Of a stretch of DNA of 64,000 nt, positions 1 through 6,827 are shown piece after piece. Position numbers and translations under genes: made by a program. Origin of the DNA: a virus; IMG/VR virus record IMGVR_UViG_3300044638_004964, positions 1 through 64,000 of that record; one strand, given 5' to 3'. Positions within the stretch are counted from its first letter, which is position 1; every line of letters starts with the position of its first letter. A model generated the notes under the pieces. That model was not told where the DNA came from and searched no databases. It saw nothing but the letters and a program-made list of their open reading frames with translations.

Positions 1-350
1 TAATTAATGGTCAGAAAACGGTCGAAACCCGCTCCTATCGACTCCCCACAAGATTAGAGGGAGTTGAGTTGGCACTAATTGAAACTCCGGGGAAATCGGC
101 TAAGTTTAAGAGTAGAATTATCGGAACCATAACTTTTAGTCATTGTTTTCAATATCAGAATAAAGGTCACTGGGCTTTTGATTATGAAAGACATTGTGTT
201 CATATTACTAATGAGTATGGTTGGAAAGATGATAAGCCTAAGTTTGGATGGGTTGTAAAATCTGTCAATAAATTTGAAAATCCAGTTGACCCTCCAGTTA
301 AACGTGGTATAATTTACGCTAAAGACTGCCTTTTGGAGAAATTTACATGA
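1..350 (+). CDS. ASCH-domain protein, 5' end outside window
   Basis: The reading frame is open from the first bases of the window (frame beginning at base 3), so the gene starts upstream; the internal TTG at 69 is not its start. The upstream residues include G-Q-K-T-V-E-T-R, which matches the GxKxxExR signature of ASCH domains, a beta-barrel fold related to PUA and linked to RNA or nucleotide binding. After it come L-A-L-I-E-T and a beta-rich segment typical of the fold. About 116 residues are visible. It overlaps the next gene by 4 bases (ATGA), suggesting translational coupling. The fold assignment is from motif recognition; the substrate is unknown. Confidence 0.7.
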   Translation, partial: INGQKTVETRSYRLPTRLEGVELALIETPGKSAKFKSRIIGTITFSHCFQYQNKGHWAFDYERHCVHITNEYGWKDDKPKFGWVVKSVNKFENPVDPPVKRGIIYAKDCLLEKFT

Positions 351-556
351 GATGGGTTTTTATTGTGGCTAGAAATTCAACTATCGAACAAGTGAAAGTA
401 TTTGACGATTATTTTCAGGGAGAGATTCATGCTAATGAGTATCTTAGGATAGGATTTGGGGTCAATGAAGTTGATTTTCCAGAATATCGTAAGGGAGAGT
501 ATTATCAAAGTGCTGATTCTGGAGTGAGCGTTGGTCTTTATAAGGACAATACCTAA
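347..556 (+). CDS. small hypothetical protein (69 aa)
   Basis: This 69-residue protein starts at an ATG overlapping the stop of the ASCH-domain gene. It is acidic and aromatic-rich with no motif I recognise, and has no signal peptide or membrane segment. A sigma70-like promoter begins 10 bases after its stop, so it is probably the last gene of the upstream operon. Confidence 0.6.
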   Translation: MRWVFIVARNSTIEQVKVFDDYFQGEIHANEYLRIGFGVNEVDFPEYRKGEYYQSADSGVSVGLYKDNT

Positions 557-565
557 AAATTCAAG

Positions 566-593
566 TTGACTGCTGAGTATGACGATGTATAAT
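566..593 (+). promoter_or_regulatory. sigma70-like promoter
   Basis: TTGACT (566-571) and TATAAT (588-593) are separated by 16 bases. The predicted transcript start near 600 leaves a leader of about 40 bases before the ATG at 643, which has a GGAG site. This makes the in-frame ATG at 592, inside the -10 box, unlikely as a start. Confidence 0.7.
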
Positions 594-642
594 GCAAGGG
601 TATCGAAAGGTTATTTTAACAAACACAAACCGGAGTTTTATT

Positions 643-813
643 ATGAGCGTTTTTAAGATTAGTGTTTTGGTTGCTGCTTTTTTGAGCTTTGCTCTTAGTG
701 TTGGTCTTTGGTTCAGTGGTATGCCAGAGGCTAAAGATAGTGGACTTTTTGTAGGTTTGTGGGTTCCTAGTATTCTTAGTCTTGGTAATCTATTCTCTTA
801 TAAGGGAGATTAA
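643..813 (+). CDS. small membrane protein (56 aa, two TM segments)
   Basis: I start the gene at 643 because GGAG lies just upstream and the earlier ATG at 592 is inside the promoter. The 56-residue product has two hydrophobic stretches (about residues 5-24 and 33-50) joined by a short loop and ends in a short charged tail. It is probably an inner-membrane protein. I recognise no family. The next gene, 2 bases downstream, also encodes a small membrane protein, so the two may act together. Confidence 0.6.
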   Translation: MSVFKISVLVAAFLSFALSVGLWFSGMPEAKDSGLFVGLWVPSILSLGNLFSYKGD

Positions 814-815
814 TC

Positions 816-1025
816 ATGGAAATGTTTATTTTTTTTGCAGGACTGATTATTGTTTTGATTGTTAGTTCTGGTTTAGCTATTAGTATTTTGTTTTTGGGTG
901 ACATGAATCCAGACTCTAAACAAAATCGAAGAGTTAATTATACGTTGTCTGATCTGAAAGACAGTGATAATCTTAAAAAACTCATAGCAGAAGTAAAGGA
1001 CTACAAAGAAAAAGTTCCTAGTTGA
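816..1025 (+). CDS. single-pass membrane protein (69 aa)
   Basis: The N-terminal 28 residues are strongly hydrophobic (F-I-F-F-A-G-L-I-I-V-L-I-V) and form one membrane anchor, followed by a polar, Lys-rich, probably helical tail on the cytoplasmic side. The gene lies 2 bases after the preceding membrane protein and shares its promoter. The function is unknown. Confidence 0.6.
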   Translation: MEMFIFFAGLIIVLIVSSGLAISILFLGDMNPDSKQNRRVNYTLSDLKDSDNLKKLIAEVKDYKEKVPS

Positions 1026-1041
1026 TTTTTAAAGTTGGTTG

Positions 1042-1069
1042 TTGACAAAAACCGATACTCTAGTATAGT
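1042..1069 (+). promoter_or_regulatory. sigma70-like promoter
   Basis: TTGACA (1042-1047) and TATAGT (1064-1069) have 16-base spacing. It lies directly after the stop of the membrane protein and 25 bases before the ATG at 1094, which has a GGAG site. Confidence 0.7.
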
Positions 1070-1093
1070 AGGGCATACCTTGGAGAAAATCTA

Positions 1094-1258
1094 ATGAGTC
1101 CAACAGTTAAACAAAAAGTTCAAAATTTACTTGATAAGTATTTTATTGGTCAGAACAACTGCGAGTTGGTTATTAAACAAGATGATCTGAATAGTTTTTT
1201 GTCAGAGTATAATACTATTATTATCACTCGCACAGTGGAAGTTTGTGGTCTACACTAA
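1094..1258 (+). CDS. small hypothetical protein (54 aa)
   Basis: This is a short gene, ATG at 1094 and TAA at 1256-1258, behind its own promoter and a TTGGAGA ribosome site. The 54-residue product is mixed helix and strand by eye with no membrane segment and no family I recognise. It is the first gene of the run through 2826. Confidence 0.6.
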   Translation: MSPTVKQKVQNLLDKYFIGQNNCELVIKQDDLNSFLSEYNTIIITRTVEVCGLH

Positions 1259-1275
1259 TTATATTGGAGAAAAAC

Positions 1276-1605
1276 ATGACAGTTCAACAGCTTCGTAATA
1301 ATGGATATAAGGTTAGGGTTCTTCATAATAGACTTTATAATGGTAGATTTAAGTGGCAAAATCGTAAAATGGTTTTTGAATCGCCCAATCGTGTTATGTA
1401 TAGAGTTGATAGTTCTATTGAACCAGATACTAAAGGTGGTTCCACACACATTATAATTGATAGTCCATCTGGCGATCATTATGAAGGAGTAGCTCTTTGT
1501 AGTATTAAGGATAACTACAATAAGAAACTGGGCGTTAGAATTGCTCTTGGGCGATGCAATATTAAACAACCTATTTATGTTAAAGTTGAGGTTGAAAATG
1601 ACTAA
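1276..1605 (+). CDS. hypothetical protein, paralogue of the gene at 7263
   Basis: The start at 1276 is chosen for the GGAGA site 5 bases upstream; an earlier in-frame start at 1243 lies inside the previous gene. The 109-residue product begins with L-R-N-N-G-Y-K-V-R-V and ends with a K-K-L-G-V-R-I-A-L-G-R block. Both blocks recur in the 80-residue protein at 7263-7505 (L-R-N-M-G-Y-K-V-K-V and K-K-L-G-I-R-I-A-I-G-R). The family is unknown; the conserved basic ends suggest nucleic-acid contact, which is only inference. Confidence 0.65.
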   Translation: MTVQQLRNNGYKVRVLHNRLYNGRFKWQNRKMVFESPNRVMYRVDSSIEPDTKGGSTHIIIDSPSGDHYEGVALCSIKDNYNKKLGVRIALGRCNIKQPIYVKVEVEND

Positions 1606-1759
1606 TGAAGAAAAACTTGAAGAAATTAAGCTAATGTGCTTGGGCATTATGCAAAAATGGAGCCAAAAATCTTCATATAATGATCCTTATGAAGATGGTA
1701 GAATTGTTGGTCGATCCACATTAGCAGAAACTATTCTGGAGATCATTAATAATGGCTAA
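1598..1759 (+). CDS. small helical hypothetical protein (53 aa)
   Basis: The start at 1598 overlaps the previous stop by 8 bases; an in-frame ATG at 1541 lies well inside the previous gene. The product is short, acidic and predicted helical with no recognised motif. It overlaps the next gene by 8 bases, so the run 1276-2826 appears translationally coupled. Confidence 0.55.
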   Translation: MTNEEKLEEIKLMCLGIMQKWSQKSSYNDPYEDGRIVGRSTLAETILEIINNG

Positions 1760-1952
1760 AAATTTTGAAGATTTGATGAAGAAAACTTGTTCCAAAGATG
1801 TGATCGTTCAAGGATACAAGAAAACTATGAACTATTTTGCAGAATATATTGGACTTCATAAGAATGAATACAATTTATTGCCGGATGGTTTTTCTAAAAT
1901 TACAACCAAGGGAAAGAAACCAAAAAGGCGTGACCCGTCACGAAGATGGTAA
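1752..1952 (+). CDS. small basic hypothetical protein (66 aa)
   Basis: The first 45 residues look helical and the C-terminus is a strongly basic tail (K-K-P-K-R-R-D-P-S-R-R-W), as seen in small nucleic-acid-binding phage proteins. It overlaps both neighbours by a few bases. No family was recognised. Confidence 0.55.
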   Translation: MAKNFEDLMKKTCSKDVIVQGYKKTMNYFAEYIGLHKNEYNLLPDGFSKITTKGKKPKRRDPSRRW

Positions 1953-2224
1953 TGAGAACGTATAAAGAAAAAACTATAAAAGTTGTTGATACGATCATGT
2001 GTGATGTCTGTGGCAAAAATTGCACAGATGATTATGGTAATCATGAAAATGCCACGCTTGAAGCTTTGTGGGGATATTCAAGTCGTAAAGATAATCAAAG
2101 ATTTGAAATTCATCTTTGTGAATATTGCTTTGATGAAACACTAGACCTTTTGAAAAAGAAAAGAAAAAGTATTTTGGGGCCGTTTAGTTATCCTTATGAA
2201 ATTGACCCTTTGGATGGAGTATGA
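1946..2224 (+). CDS. zinc-ribbon-like hypothetical protein (92 aa)
   Basis: Two CxxC pairs are visible, C-D-V-C near residue 20 and C-E-Y-C near residue 60, spaced as in a zinc ribbon. No enzyme motif is seen. It overlaps the upstream gene by 7 bases and the phosphoesterase downstream by 4. Metal binding is inferred from the cysteines only. Confidence 0.6.
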   Translation: MVMRTYKEKTIKVVDTIMCDVCGKNCTDDYGNHENATLEALWGYSSRKDNQRFEIHLCEYCFDETLDLLKKKRKSILGPFSYPYEIDPLDGV

Positions 2225-2826
2225 ATAATTCAATAACTCTTGTCGGGGATATCCACGGCAAATATAAGCGTATGCACGAAATTATTCGTGAGAAAAACAA
2301 ACACGAATATATAGTTGCTTTAGGCGATGTAGGATTTGACTTTTCCACATTGAATAATGTTGATCCAGATAAATTCAAAATTGTTGGTGGCAACCATGAC
2401 AATTATGATAAAATAATTAACATTCCCCATTACTTGGGAGATTATGGATATACAACTCTTAATGGAATATCATTCTATTTTTATAGAGGAGCCTATTCTA
2501 TTGATCGTCAATATCGTACTATAGGTATTGACTGGTGGGAGGATGAACAAAATAATATTGAAACTTTTATGAAAGCTAGAGAACTATACAGAGAGATCAA
2601 GCCAGATATTTTTTTAGCTCATGCTTGTCCAGATTTTATGGTTCCTGAATATATAGGACCATATGCCAAAAGATATGAGAATATTACTGGCTGGGCTTTA
2701 GGAGAATTGTATAAAATTCATCAACCAAAGCTTTTTATTCATGGTCATTATCATGTTAGTAAGAATACCCAATATGGGGACACTAAATTTGTTTGCCTTA
2801 ATGAATTAGAAACCTATAAAATATGA
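2221..2826 (+). CDS. calcineurin-like metallophosphoesterase
   Basis: The family hydrolyses phosphomono- or diesters with a two-metal centre. All core motifs are present: D-I-H (10-12), G-D (35-36), G-N-H-D (57-60), a histidine at 134 and G-H-Y-H (175-178). At 201 residues it is a compact single domain, near the size of phage phosphatases such as lambda PP. It ends an overlapping run of small genes. Candidate substrates are phosphoproteins, cyclic nucleotides or nucleic-acid ends; sequence alone does not decide between them. Confidence 0.85.
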   Translation: MNNSITLVGDIHGKYKRMHEIIREKNKHEYIVALGDVGFDFSTLNNVDPDKFKIVGGNHDNYDKIINIPHYLGDYGYTTLNGISFYFYRGAYSIDRQYRTIGIDWWEDEQNNIETFMKARELYREIKPDIFLAHACPDFMVPEYIGPYAKRYENITGWALGELYKIHQPKLFIHGHYHVSKNTQYGDTKFVCLNELETYKI

Positions 2827-2876
2827 TTTTTGGTGTATGGATATATGTACCCAATCATAACACAGGATCTTAAAAA

Positions 2877-3674
2877 ATGGAAAAGACATTAAAAAAGCTA
2901 TTCATAACAGAGCAAAAATCTGCACCAGAAATTGCCAAAATATTAGGATTTACTACAAATCAGATATATGGTAAATTGAGTAAATATGGTATAAGAAAAA
3001 ACAAACCCAGAGTTACTCAATGGTTCAATAAGACGTTGAAAAATTTAACAGATGAAGATATTTACTTGTTGGGATTTTTATGGGCAGATGGATATTTAAA
3101 TGCTCAAAATGCTAAAACAAATAACTATCACAATCTACAATGTACAATAGTTTATAATGATTTCCTAGATCTTAAACCAATCTTTAATAAGGTAGGTAAT
3201 TGGGGAGAATACATAAAAGAAGCAAGTATAAAAGATGGAGTATGTAGACAAAAATCAATTATTTTAACAATAAGCGATACTAAGTGGAACAGTATATTAT
3301 GCTCTGTAGATTTTGACAAGAAAGGATATGTTTCTCCAACCAAGCTATTAAAAAAAATACCAAAAAAGAAACACTATCTTTTTTATAGAGGATATGTTGA
3401 TGGTGATGGCTGTTTTTACATCACAGATAAAGCAAAACATTTTTTTATAGGTAGTACATATAATCAAGATTGGTCACATATAGAATCTTTATTTACAAAG
3501 TTGAAAATTAAACACTACAAAATAAAAAAATATGTATCAAAAACTGGCTATAAAGATTCAAGAATCAGAATTTCTAGTATTGATGGTATTGAAAAAATAG
3601 CAAAGTACCTCTATCAAGATAGATTAGATATGGGACTAAAAAGAAAATACGAGAAAGTTAAAGTTTATTGTTGA
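2877..3674 (+). CDS. LAGLIDADG homing endonuclease with N-terminal HTH
   Basis: The 265-residue protein has two LAGLIDADG motifs, L-G-F-L-W-A-D-G-Y around 65-73 and F-Y-R-G-Y-V-D-G-D-G at 169-178, with the catalytic acidic residue in each, so it should act as a monomer. Residues 10-40 form a helix-turn-helix (A-P-E-I-A-K-I-L-G). It is free-standing: neighbouring ORFs are intact and no intron or intein is apparent. Such genes spread by cutting unoccupied loci in co-infecting phages. It is noticeably A-rich. Confidence 0.85.
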   Translation: MEKTLKKLFITEQKSAPEIAKILGFTTNQIYGKLSKYGIRKNKPRVTQWFNKTLKNLTDEDIYLLGFLWADGYLNAQNAKTNNYHNLQCTIVYNDFLDLKPIFNKVGNWGEYIKEASIKDGVCRQKSIILTISDTKWNSILCSVDFDKKGYVSPTKLLKKIPKKKHYLFYRGYVDGDGCFYITDKAKHFFIGSTYNQDWSHIESLFTKLKIKHYKIKKYVSKTGYKDSRIRISSIDGIEKIAKYLYQDRLDMGLKRKYEKVKVYC

Positions 3675-3698
3675 CAAATGACTATAAAGAGATACAAT
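3671..3698 (+). promoter_or_regulatory. sigma70-like promoter
   Basis: TTGACA (3671-3676) and TACAAT (3693-3698) are spaced by 16 bases. The -35 overlaps the end of the LAGLIDADG gene. The predicted start near 3705 coincides with the first base of a folded leader. Confidence 0.7.
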
Positions 3699-3704
3699 CA
3701 GAAT

Positions 3705-3823
3705 GTTGATGCCGAAAGGTCGGGGTAGCGGGTATCCTCACAATCAACTTCCGTAGGTTTTGTTTGCAGAAAAGTTTTCGTAAATTAACCAAAACCAATT
3801 CTGCTTTAATATAAGGAATAATT
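3705..3823 (+). promoter_or_regulatory. structured 5' leader with hairpin and pseudoknot
   Basis: This 119-base leader lies between the promoter and the ATG at 3824. GTTGAT (3705-3710) pairs with ATCAAC (3743-3748), and CCGA/TCGG (3712-3715 with 3720-3723) forms a small inner hairpin. Further on, GGTTTTG (3756-3762) pairs with CAAAACC (3790-3796), while GCAGAA (3766-3771) pairs with TTCTGC (3799-3804). The interleaved order is that of an H-type pseudoknot. It ends about 20 bases before the start codon, so it could control translation as a riboswitch, thermosensor or protein-binding site. I cannot match it to a known riboswitch class. Confidence 0.45.
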
Positions 3824-3979
3824 ATGAGTGAAGATGAAAGGTTTGTCCTATTTTGGCTATACAATACCGTTGCTAAAAAGATGCCAGAAAATCCCTATGG
3901 TTCTAATGATATTATACTGAATGGAATTAATATTACAGAAACCGTTAGAGAATTACCTAAAGATAGGATATTTATATGA
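3824..3979 (+). CDS. small hypothetical protein (51 aa), paralogue of 5483
   Basis: ATG at 3824 follows AGGA; the stop TGA overlaps the next ATG. The protein opens S-E-D-E-R-F-V-L-F-W and ends with E-L-P-K-D-R-I-F-I. The same skeleton (EDExF, FW, DII, G-NI, ET, EL, DR-F) occurs in the 52-residue product at 5483-5641, so this is a duplicated gene. It is the first gene behind the structured leader. The function is unknown. Confidence 0.6.
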   Translation: MSEDERFVLFWLYNTVAKKMPENPYGSNDIILNGINITETVRELPKDRIFI

Positions 3980-4413
3980 GAGACTCCAATAAACTAACTT
4001 ATGACGAGTTAGTTCAAATAAATGACGAACTAAGATATATCATAGCTGACTTGAAAAAAGAAAAAGCAGAATTTGAAAAATGCACAGCCAGAGTTTATTC
4101 ACCTAATAAAAGTTATAAAGACTTAGAAGAAAAACTAGCAAACTCAGAAGAGCAAAGAAAAAAAGATATAGATGAATTATGGACAACAAGAATAATCCCT
4201 TTACAAAAGAAAACTGAAGAACAAGATATTAAACTTAATAATGCATTTAAGTCTGATCTTAATAATTTGCAACGAATTAAAGACTTGGAAAGAGTGATAG
4301 AGAAACAAAATGTTGTTATTAATCTTGCTGCTGGCTACATTAGTTCAACTCCTCAGTTTAGTAATGAGCATCCTATCAATGTAAAAAAGTGGTTGATGGG
4401 AGGAATGGAGTGA
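3976..4413 (+). CDS. coiled-coil protein (145 aa)
   Basis: About residues 8-115 are rich in Glu, Lys, Gln and Leu with heptad-like spacing, indicating a long coiled coil. The C-terminal 30 residues are less charged. No enzyme motif is visible. It overlaps its neighbours at both ends, so it is expressed with the small-protein operon that starts at 3705. Confidence 0.65.
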   Translation: MRDSNKLTYDELVQINDELRYIIADLKKEKAEFEKCTARVYSPNKSYKDLEEKLANSEEQRKKDIDELWTTRIIPLQKKTEEQDIKLNNAFKSDLNNLQRIKDLERVIEKQNVVINLAAGYISSTPQFSNEHPINVKKWLMGGME

Positions 4414-4622
4414 AATATATTTGTTTATTGATTCTAATACTAATGCCTATTGGTCAACACTATACTTTACAGCATAATACTCCAGTATGGTTTTGTATTC
4501 CAGATGAACTAGGTTGGACAAGAGGTAATGTGGTATACTTATGGGGATATTACCCCATGATACATAGCGAAATAGGATTAATGGAATTTAATGATGTTAT
4601 ATGGGAAACAAGATATGAATAA
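4410..4622 (+). CDS. small membrane or exported protein (70 aa)
   Basis: I place the start at GTG 4410, which overlaps the upstream stop and follows a GGAGG site; the ATG at 4389 has no such site. The N-terminal segment (I-C-L-L-I-L-I-L-M) is hydrophobic, either a signal anchor or an uncleaved signal peptide, followed by an aromatic-rich domain probably outside the cytoplasm. Confidence 0.5.
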   Translation: MKYICLLILILMPIGQHYTLQHNTPVWFCIPDELGWTRGNVVYLWGYYPMIHSEIGLMEFNDVIWETRYE

Positions 4623-4851
4623 ATATAAAATATGTAAATTTGTTAATGATAACGATGAAGAATGGTATCAAATTTTAAAAAAGGGATGGTTATTCTGGTC
4701 TTATATGTCATCGTATACAGGAGTTGGGCCGCTTAGAACCATTGATAAATTCTCTAATATAGAACAAGCACAAAAACATATTAATGATGATATAAAATAC
4801 GATAAACGTAAAATAATTAAGAAAGTAGAGTGTTTTGATTATGGACTTTAA
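4615..4851 (+). CDS. small hypothetical protein (78 aa)
   Basis: The start at 4615 overlaps the upstream stop; ATG 4591 lies deep in the previous gene. The N-terminal half resembles a small beta-sheet domain rich in Trp and Tyr, and the C-terminal half is helical and Lys-rich. No family was recognised. Confidence 0.55.
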   Translation: MNKYKICKFVNDNDEEWYQILKKGWLFWSYMSSYTGVGPLRTIDKFSNIEQAQKHINDDIKYDKRKIIKKVECFDYGL

Positions 4852-4978
4852 AAACTATACTGATCCAGTAACTACTTTTGTGGTTTTTTTCGTAGCCAGT
4901 TTTGCCGTATTGGGAGTAATAACGGCATTATGTTTGATTGGACTAGGAATATGGAAATTTGTGGAGTTAATATCGTGA
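4841..4978 (+). CDS. single-pass membrane protein (45 aa)
   Basis: ATG 4841 lies inside the end of the previous gene and the stop TGA (4976-4978) overlaps the next start. Residues 11-38 form one hydrophobic segment (T-F-V-V-F-F-V-A-S-F-A). Overlap with both neighbours and a consistent start make this a real small gene despite its length. Confidence 0.55.
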   Translation: MDFKNYTDPVTTFVVFFVASFAVLGVITALCLIGLGIWKFVELIS

Positions 4979-5490
4979 ATACTAAAATAGAACCCTATCA
5001 ACAGCTTCTTATAGTATCCGCTATAATTTTGTTCATATTATCATTTTTTATACCTGAAAAATATAACTTATATGACTATCTAAAATCTATACGATTACAA
5101 TCTTATAACGAGAAACATAAAGAAATCTTCATCAAATGCTTGTATTGTAAAGGTACTGGGGAACGAGAAGAAGATGTTAATGAACTAATGTATCAAGCCA
5201 AAATGGCATTATGGTTCAATAAACACATCAATATTGACAGATGCAAAGTTTGTGATATGATTGAAGACAAAGATCAATATCCTTTTGGTGGTAAATTTCT
5301 TTGTTCATTAGCTCAAACCACATTTATGAATATGATGAAAGAATATGCTGAGATGGGGCCAAAAGTAGAAAAAACAGGCTGTAGTAAATGTATGGGTATG
5401 GGAACATTCTCAAGTTTTGATATGAAAACAGGAAAGTATTTAACTCAAGAAGAATACGAACTTAAAGAAAAGGCTAAATCAAATGACTGA
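4975..5490 (+). CDS. membrane-anchored protein with two DnaJ-type zinc motifs
   Basis: GTG 4975 is the likely start because it overlaps the previous stop and follows GGAG; in-frame ATGs at 4930 and 4951 lack this. A membrane segment near the N-terminus (L-I-V-S-A-I-I-L-F-I-L) is followed by a cytoplasmic domain with two CxxCxGxG motifs, C-L-Y-C-K-G-T-G and C-S-K-C-M-G-M-G. These are the repeats that bind zinc in DnaJ. A further C-K-V-C lies between them. There is no J domain. A zinc-dependent chaperone or protein-binding role is plausible but unproven. Confidence 0.6.
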   Translation: MNTKIEPYQQLLIVSAIILFILSFFIPEKYNLYDYLKSIRLQSYNEKHKEIFIKCLYCKGTGEREEDVNELMYQAKMALWFNKHINIDRCKVCDMIEDKDQYPFGGKFLCSLAQTTFMNMMKEYAEMGPKVEKTGCSKCMGMGTFSSFDMKTGKYLTQEEYELKEKAKSND

Positions 5491-5641
5491 AGATGAAAAA
5501 TTTGCAATTTTTTGGTGTTTTAATCGGGCTATGGAACGTGTAGAACAAAGTATAGTCACCGATTATAGAGATATTATTGTTGATGGTGTTAATATACATG
5601 AAACAATAAAAGAATTACTACAGGATAGGCTGTTTGTATGA
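5483..5641 (+). CDS. small hypothetical protein (52 aa), paralogue of 3824
   Basis: ATG at 5483 overlaps the upstream gene by 8 bases. The product begins T-E-D-E-K-F-A-I-F-W and ends E-L-L-Q-D-R-L-F-V, clearly related over its whole length to the protein at 3824-3979. The middle segment differs most. Function unknown. Confidence 0.6.
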   Translation: MTEDEKFAIFWCFNRAMERVEQSIVTDYRDIIVDGVNIHETIKELLQDRLFV

Positions 5642-5757
5642 GCGAAGAACTACCAGACAGTAAAATACCTTGGTTTGATAATGAGTATGAGGGTGTGTAT
5701 AGTGATGATCCAGAACATGGATACCCATATGATATGGGAACAAAAGTACAGGAATAA
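5638..5757 (+). CDS. small acidic hypothetical protein (39 aa)
   Basis: ATG 5638 overlaps the previous TGA and TAA is at 5755-5757, two bases before the next gene. The product is Asp/Glu/Tyr-rich. Support comes only from its tight fit between neighbours, so confidence is moderate. Confidence 0.4.
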   Translation: MSEELPDSKIPWFDNEYEGVYSDDPEHGYPYDMGTKVQE

Positions 5758-5759
5758 CT

Positions 5760-5969
5760 ATGCTTAAAAACAAGAACCCAATGTTTGATATGGACAATTA
5801 TATTAATCAGTTACAAAAGACTATTGATCAACAAAAATATATCATAGAATCTCTTAAGACTGAGATTAAAACTCAAAGAAAAGAAATAGCAGCACTACGT
5901 GAAGAGCGTAGGCATTTCCTAAAAGATGATCAACCACCAAATTTTGACTACAACCCATCAATTGAGTAA
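5760..5969 (+). CDS. coiled-coil protein (69 aa)
   Basis: Residues 12-50 show heptad-like Leu/Ile spacing with many Gln, Lys and Glu residues, indicating a coiled coil, and the tail is Pro-rich. It may interact with the coiled-coil protein at 3976, but nothing in the sequence shows this directly. Confidence 0.55.
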   Translation: MLKNKNPMFDMDNYINQLQKTIDQQKYIIESLKTEIKTQRKEIAALREERRHFLKDDQPPNFDYNPSIE

Positions 5970-5975
5970 ATTATT

Positions 5976-6251
5976 ATGAATGAAAATGCTACACCATTAG
6001 ATGCTATAATTGATTTTGCTTTGAAGTCTGGCGCTAGTTTATTTATTACAAACAACGCCAAAGATGAACTAAAGAGACTGCGTGAAGAGGTCGATAATCT
6101 TCATAGTCAGCTTGACAAACCAGTAGCATGGGCTAGAATAAACAAACGAGGAGACTTGTATGATCTTAGACTATGTTTAAACCCATACATCAATCCCCAA
6201 GAAATCGTACCACTTTACGCAAACAGAAAAGGATACAACAATGAAACTTGA
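5976..6251 (+). CDS. hypothetical protein (91 aa)
   Basis: The N-terminal half contains a helical segment (E-L-K-R-L-R-E-E-V-D-N-L) and the C-terminal half has a W-A-R-I-N-K-R-G-D-L-Y-D-L-R block with P-L-Y near the end. That arrangement is common in small phage proteins that end in a short beta domain. It overlaps the following gene by 11 bases. Function unknown. Confidence 0.55.
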   Translation: MNENATPLDAIIDFALKSGASLFITNNAKDELKRLREEVDNLHSQLDKPVAWARINKRGDLYDLRLCLNPYINPQEIVPLYANRKGYNNET

Positions 6252-6447
6252 AGTTTATAGCATTGGCAGCAAGGTTAAGCTGGCAGAGGACGTTTATGGA
6301 ACTATAAATAGTATTGCTATTCATGGTGATAATAGCGTAACATATGAATGCGGATGGTGGAATGGTCGCTCATACGATACTAGATGGTTTTATAATGATC
6401 AAATTGAAGTAACAATTGCTGAAAAGACAAAGATAGGTTTTGCTTGA
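6241..6447 (+). CDS. small beta-barrel-like protein (68 aa)
   Basis: The pattern V-Y-S-I-G-S-K-V-K-L-A-E-D-V-Y-G followed by alternating strands with C-G-W-W-N-G-R-S-Y resembles a small SH3/KOW-like barrel found in many phages. No catalytic residues are apparent. It is the last gene before the tRNA. Confidence 0.55.
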   Translation: MKLEVYSIGSKVKLAEDVYGTINSIAIHGDNSVTYECGWWNGRSYDTRWFYNDQIEVTIAEKTKIGFA

Positions 6448-6451
6448 AAGC

Positions 6452-6523
6452 GGCCCCATAGTTAAATGGATATAACAACTTTCTTCTAAAAAGTGATTAG
6501 GGGTTCGATTCCTCTTGGGGCTA
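6452..6523 (+). tRNA. tRNA-Arg (UCU)
   Basis: A full cloverleaf folds: acceptor GGCCCCA (6452-6458) with TGGGGCT (6516-6522), discriminator A 6523, D stem GTTA/TAAC, anticodon stem ACTTT/AAAGT with loop CTTCTAA, anticodon TCT at 6485-6487, and T stem AGGGG/CCTCT closing loop TTCGATT. CCA is not encoded. It reads AGA, the favoured Arg codon in most genes here, so it probably supplements the host pool. The next ORF starts 5 bases after it. Confidence 0.93.
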
Positions 6524-6527
6524 TAAT

Positions 6528-6827
6528 ATGTTTGAACCAGAATGGATGGAATATTTTCAAAGAGAATCACCATTTTCGTATTATTGTGTTATATTTTTAT
6601 GGTACTTAGCCAAGATACTATTTTATTTTTCTTATCTAGTTCTACTGTTTCTTTTAATGGTTCCTTTCTTTATGATATATTCTGGCACCAAAGCAATTAA
6701 AATTAAACTAATAGAAGACAAGCATCATAAAAAACTACGCAAAGAAAAAGAAAAGCATCAAGAGATTCATCAAAAATTATATTTTGACCATTTAGATAAA
6801 AATATAAACAAGAAGAAAAAACACTAA
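6528..6827 (+). CDS. membrane protein with basic tail (99 aa)
   Basis: A long hydrophobic stretch (about residues 17-52, W-Y-L-A-K-I-L-F-Y-F-S-Y) could span the membrane once or twice. The C-terminal half is highly charged (K-E-K-E-K-H) and ends with K-K-K-K-H, probably cytoplasmic. The gene begins immediately after the tRNA and has no evident Shine-Dalgarno site of its own. Confidence 0.5.
   Translation: MFEPEWMEYFQRESPFSYYCVIFLWYLAKILFYFSYLVLLFLLMVPFFMIYSGTKAIKIKLIEDKHHKKLRKEKEKHQEIHQKLYFDHLDKNINKKKKH

Noticed and set aside
69-350. Complete gene starting at TTG 69
   Set aside because: The frame is open upstream to the window edge and the ASCH signature lies before base 69, so the gene is truncated by the window.
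6302-6309. TATAAATA resembling a T4 late promoter
   Set aside because: It lies inside a coding gene, and I did not find the motif before the virion genes at 24 kb.
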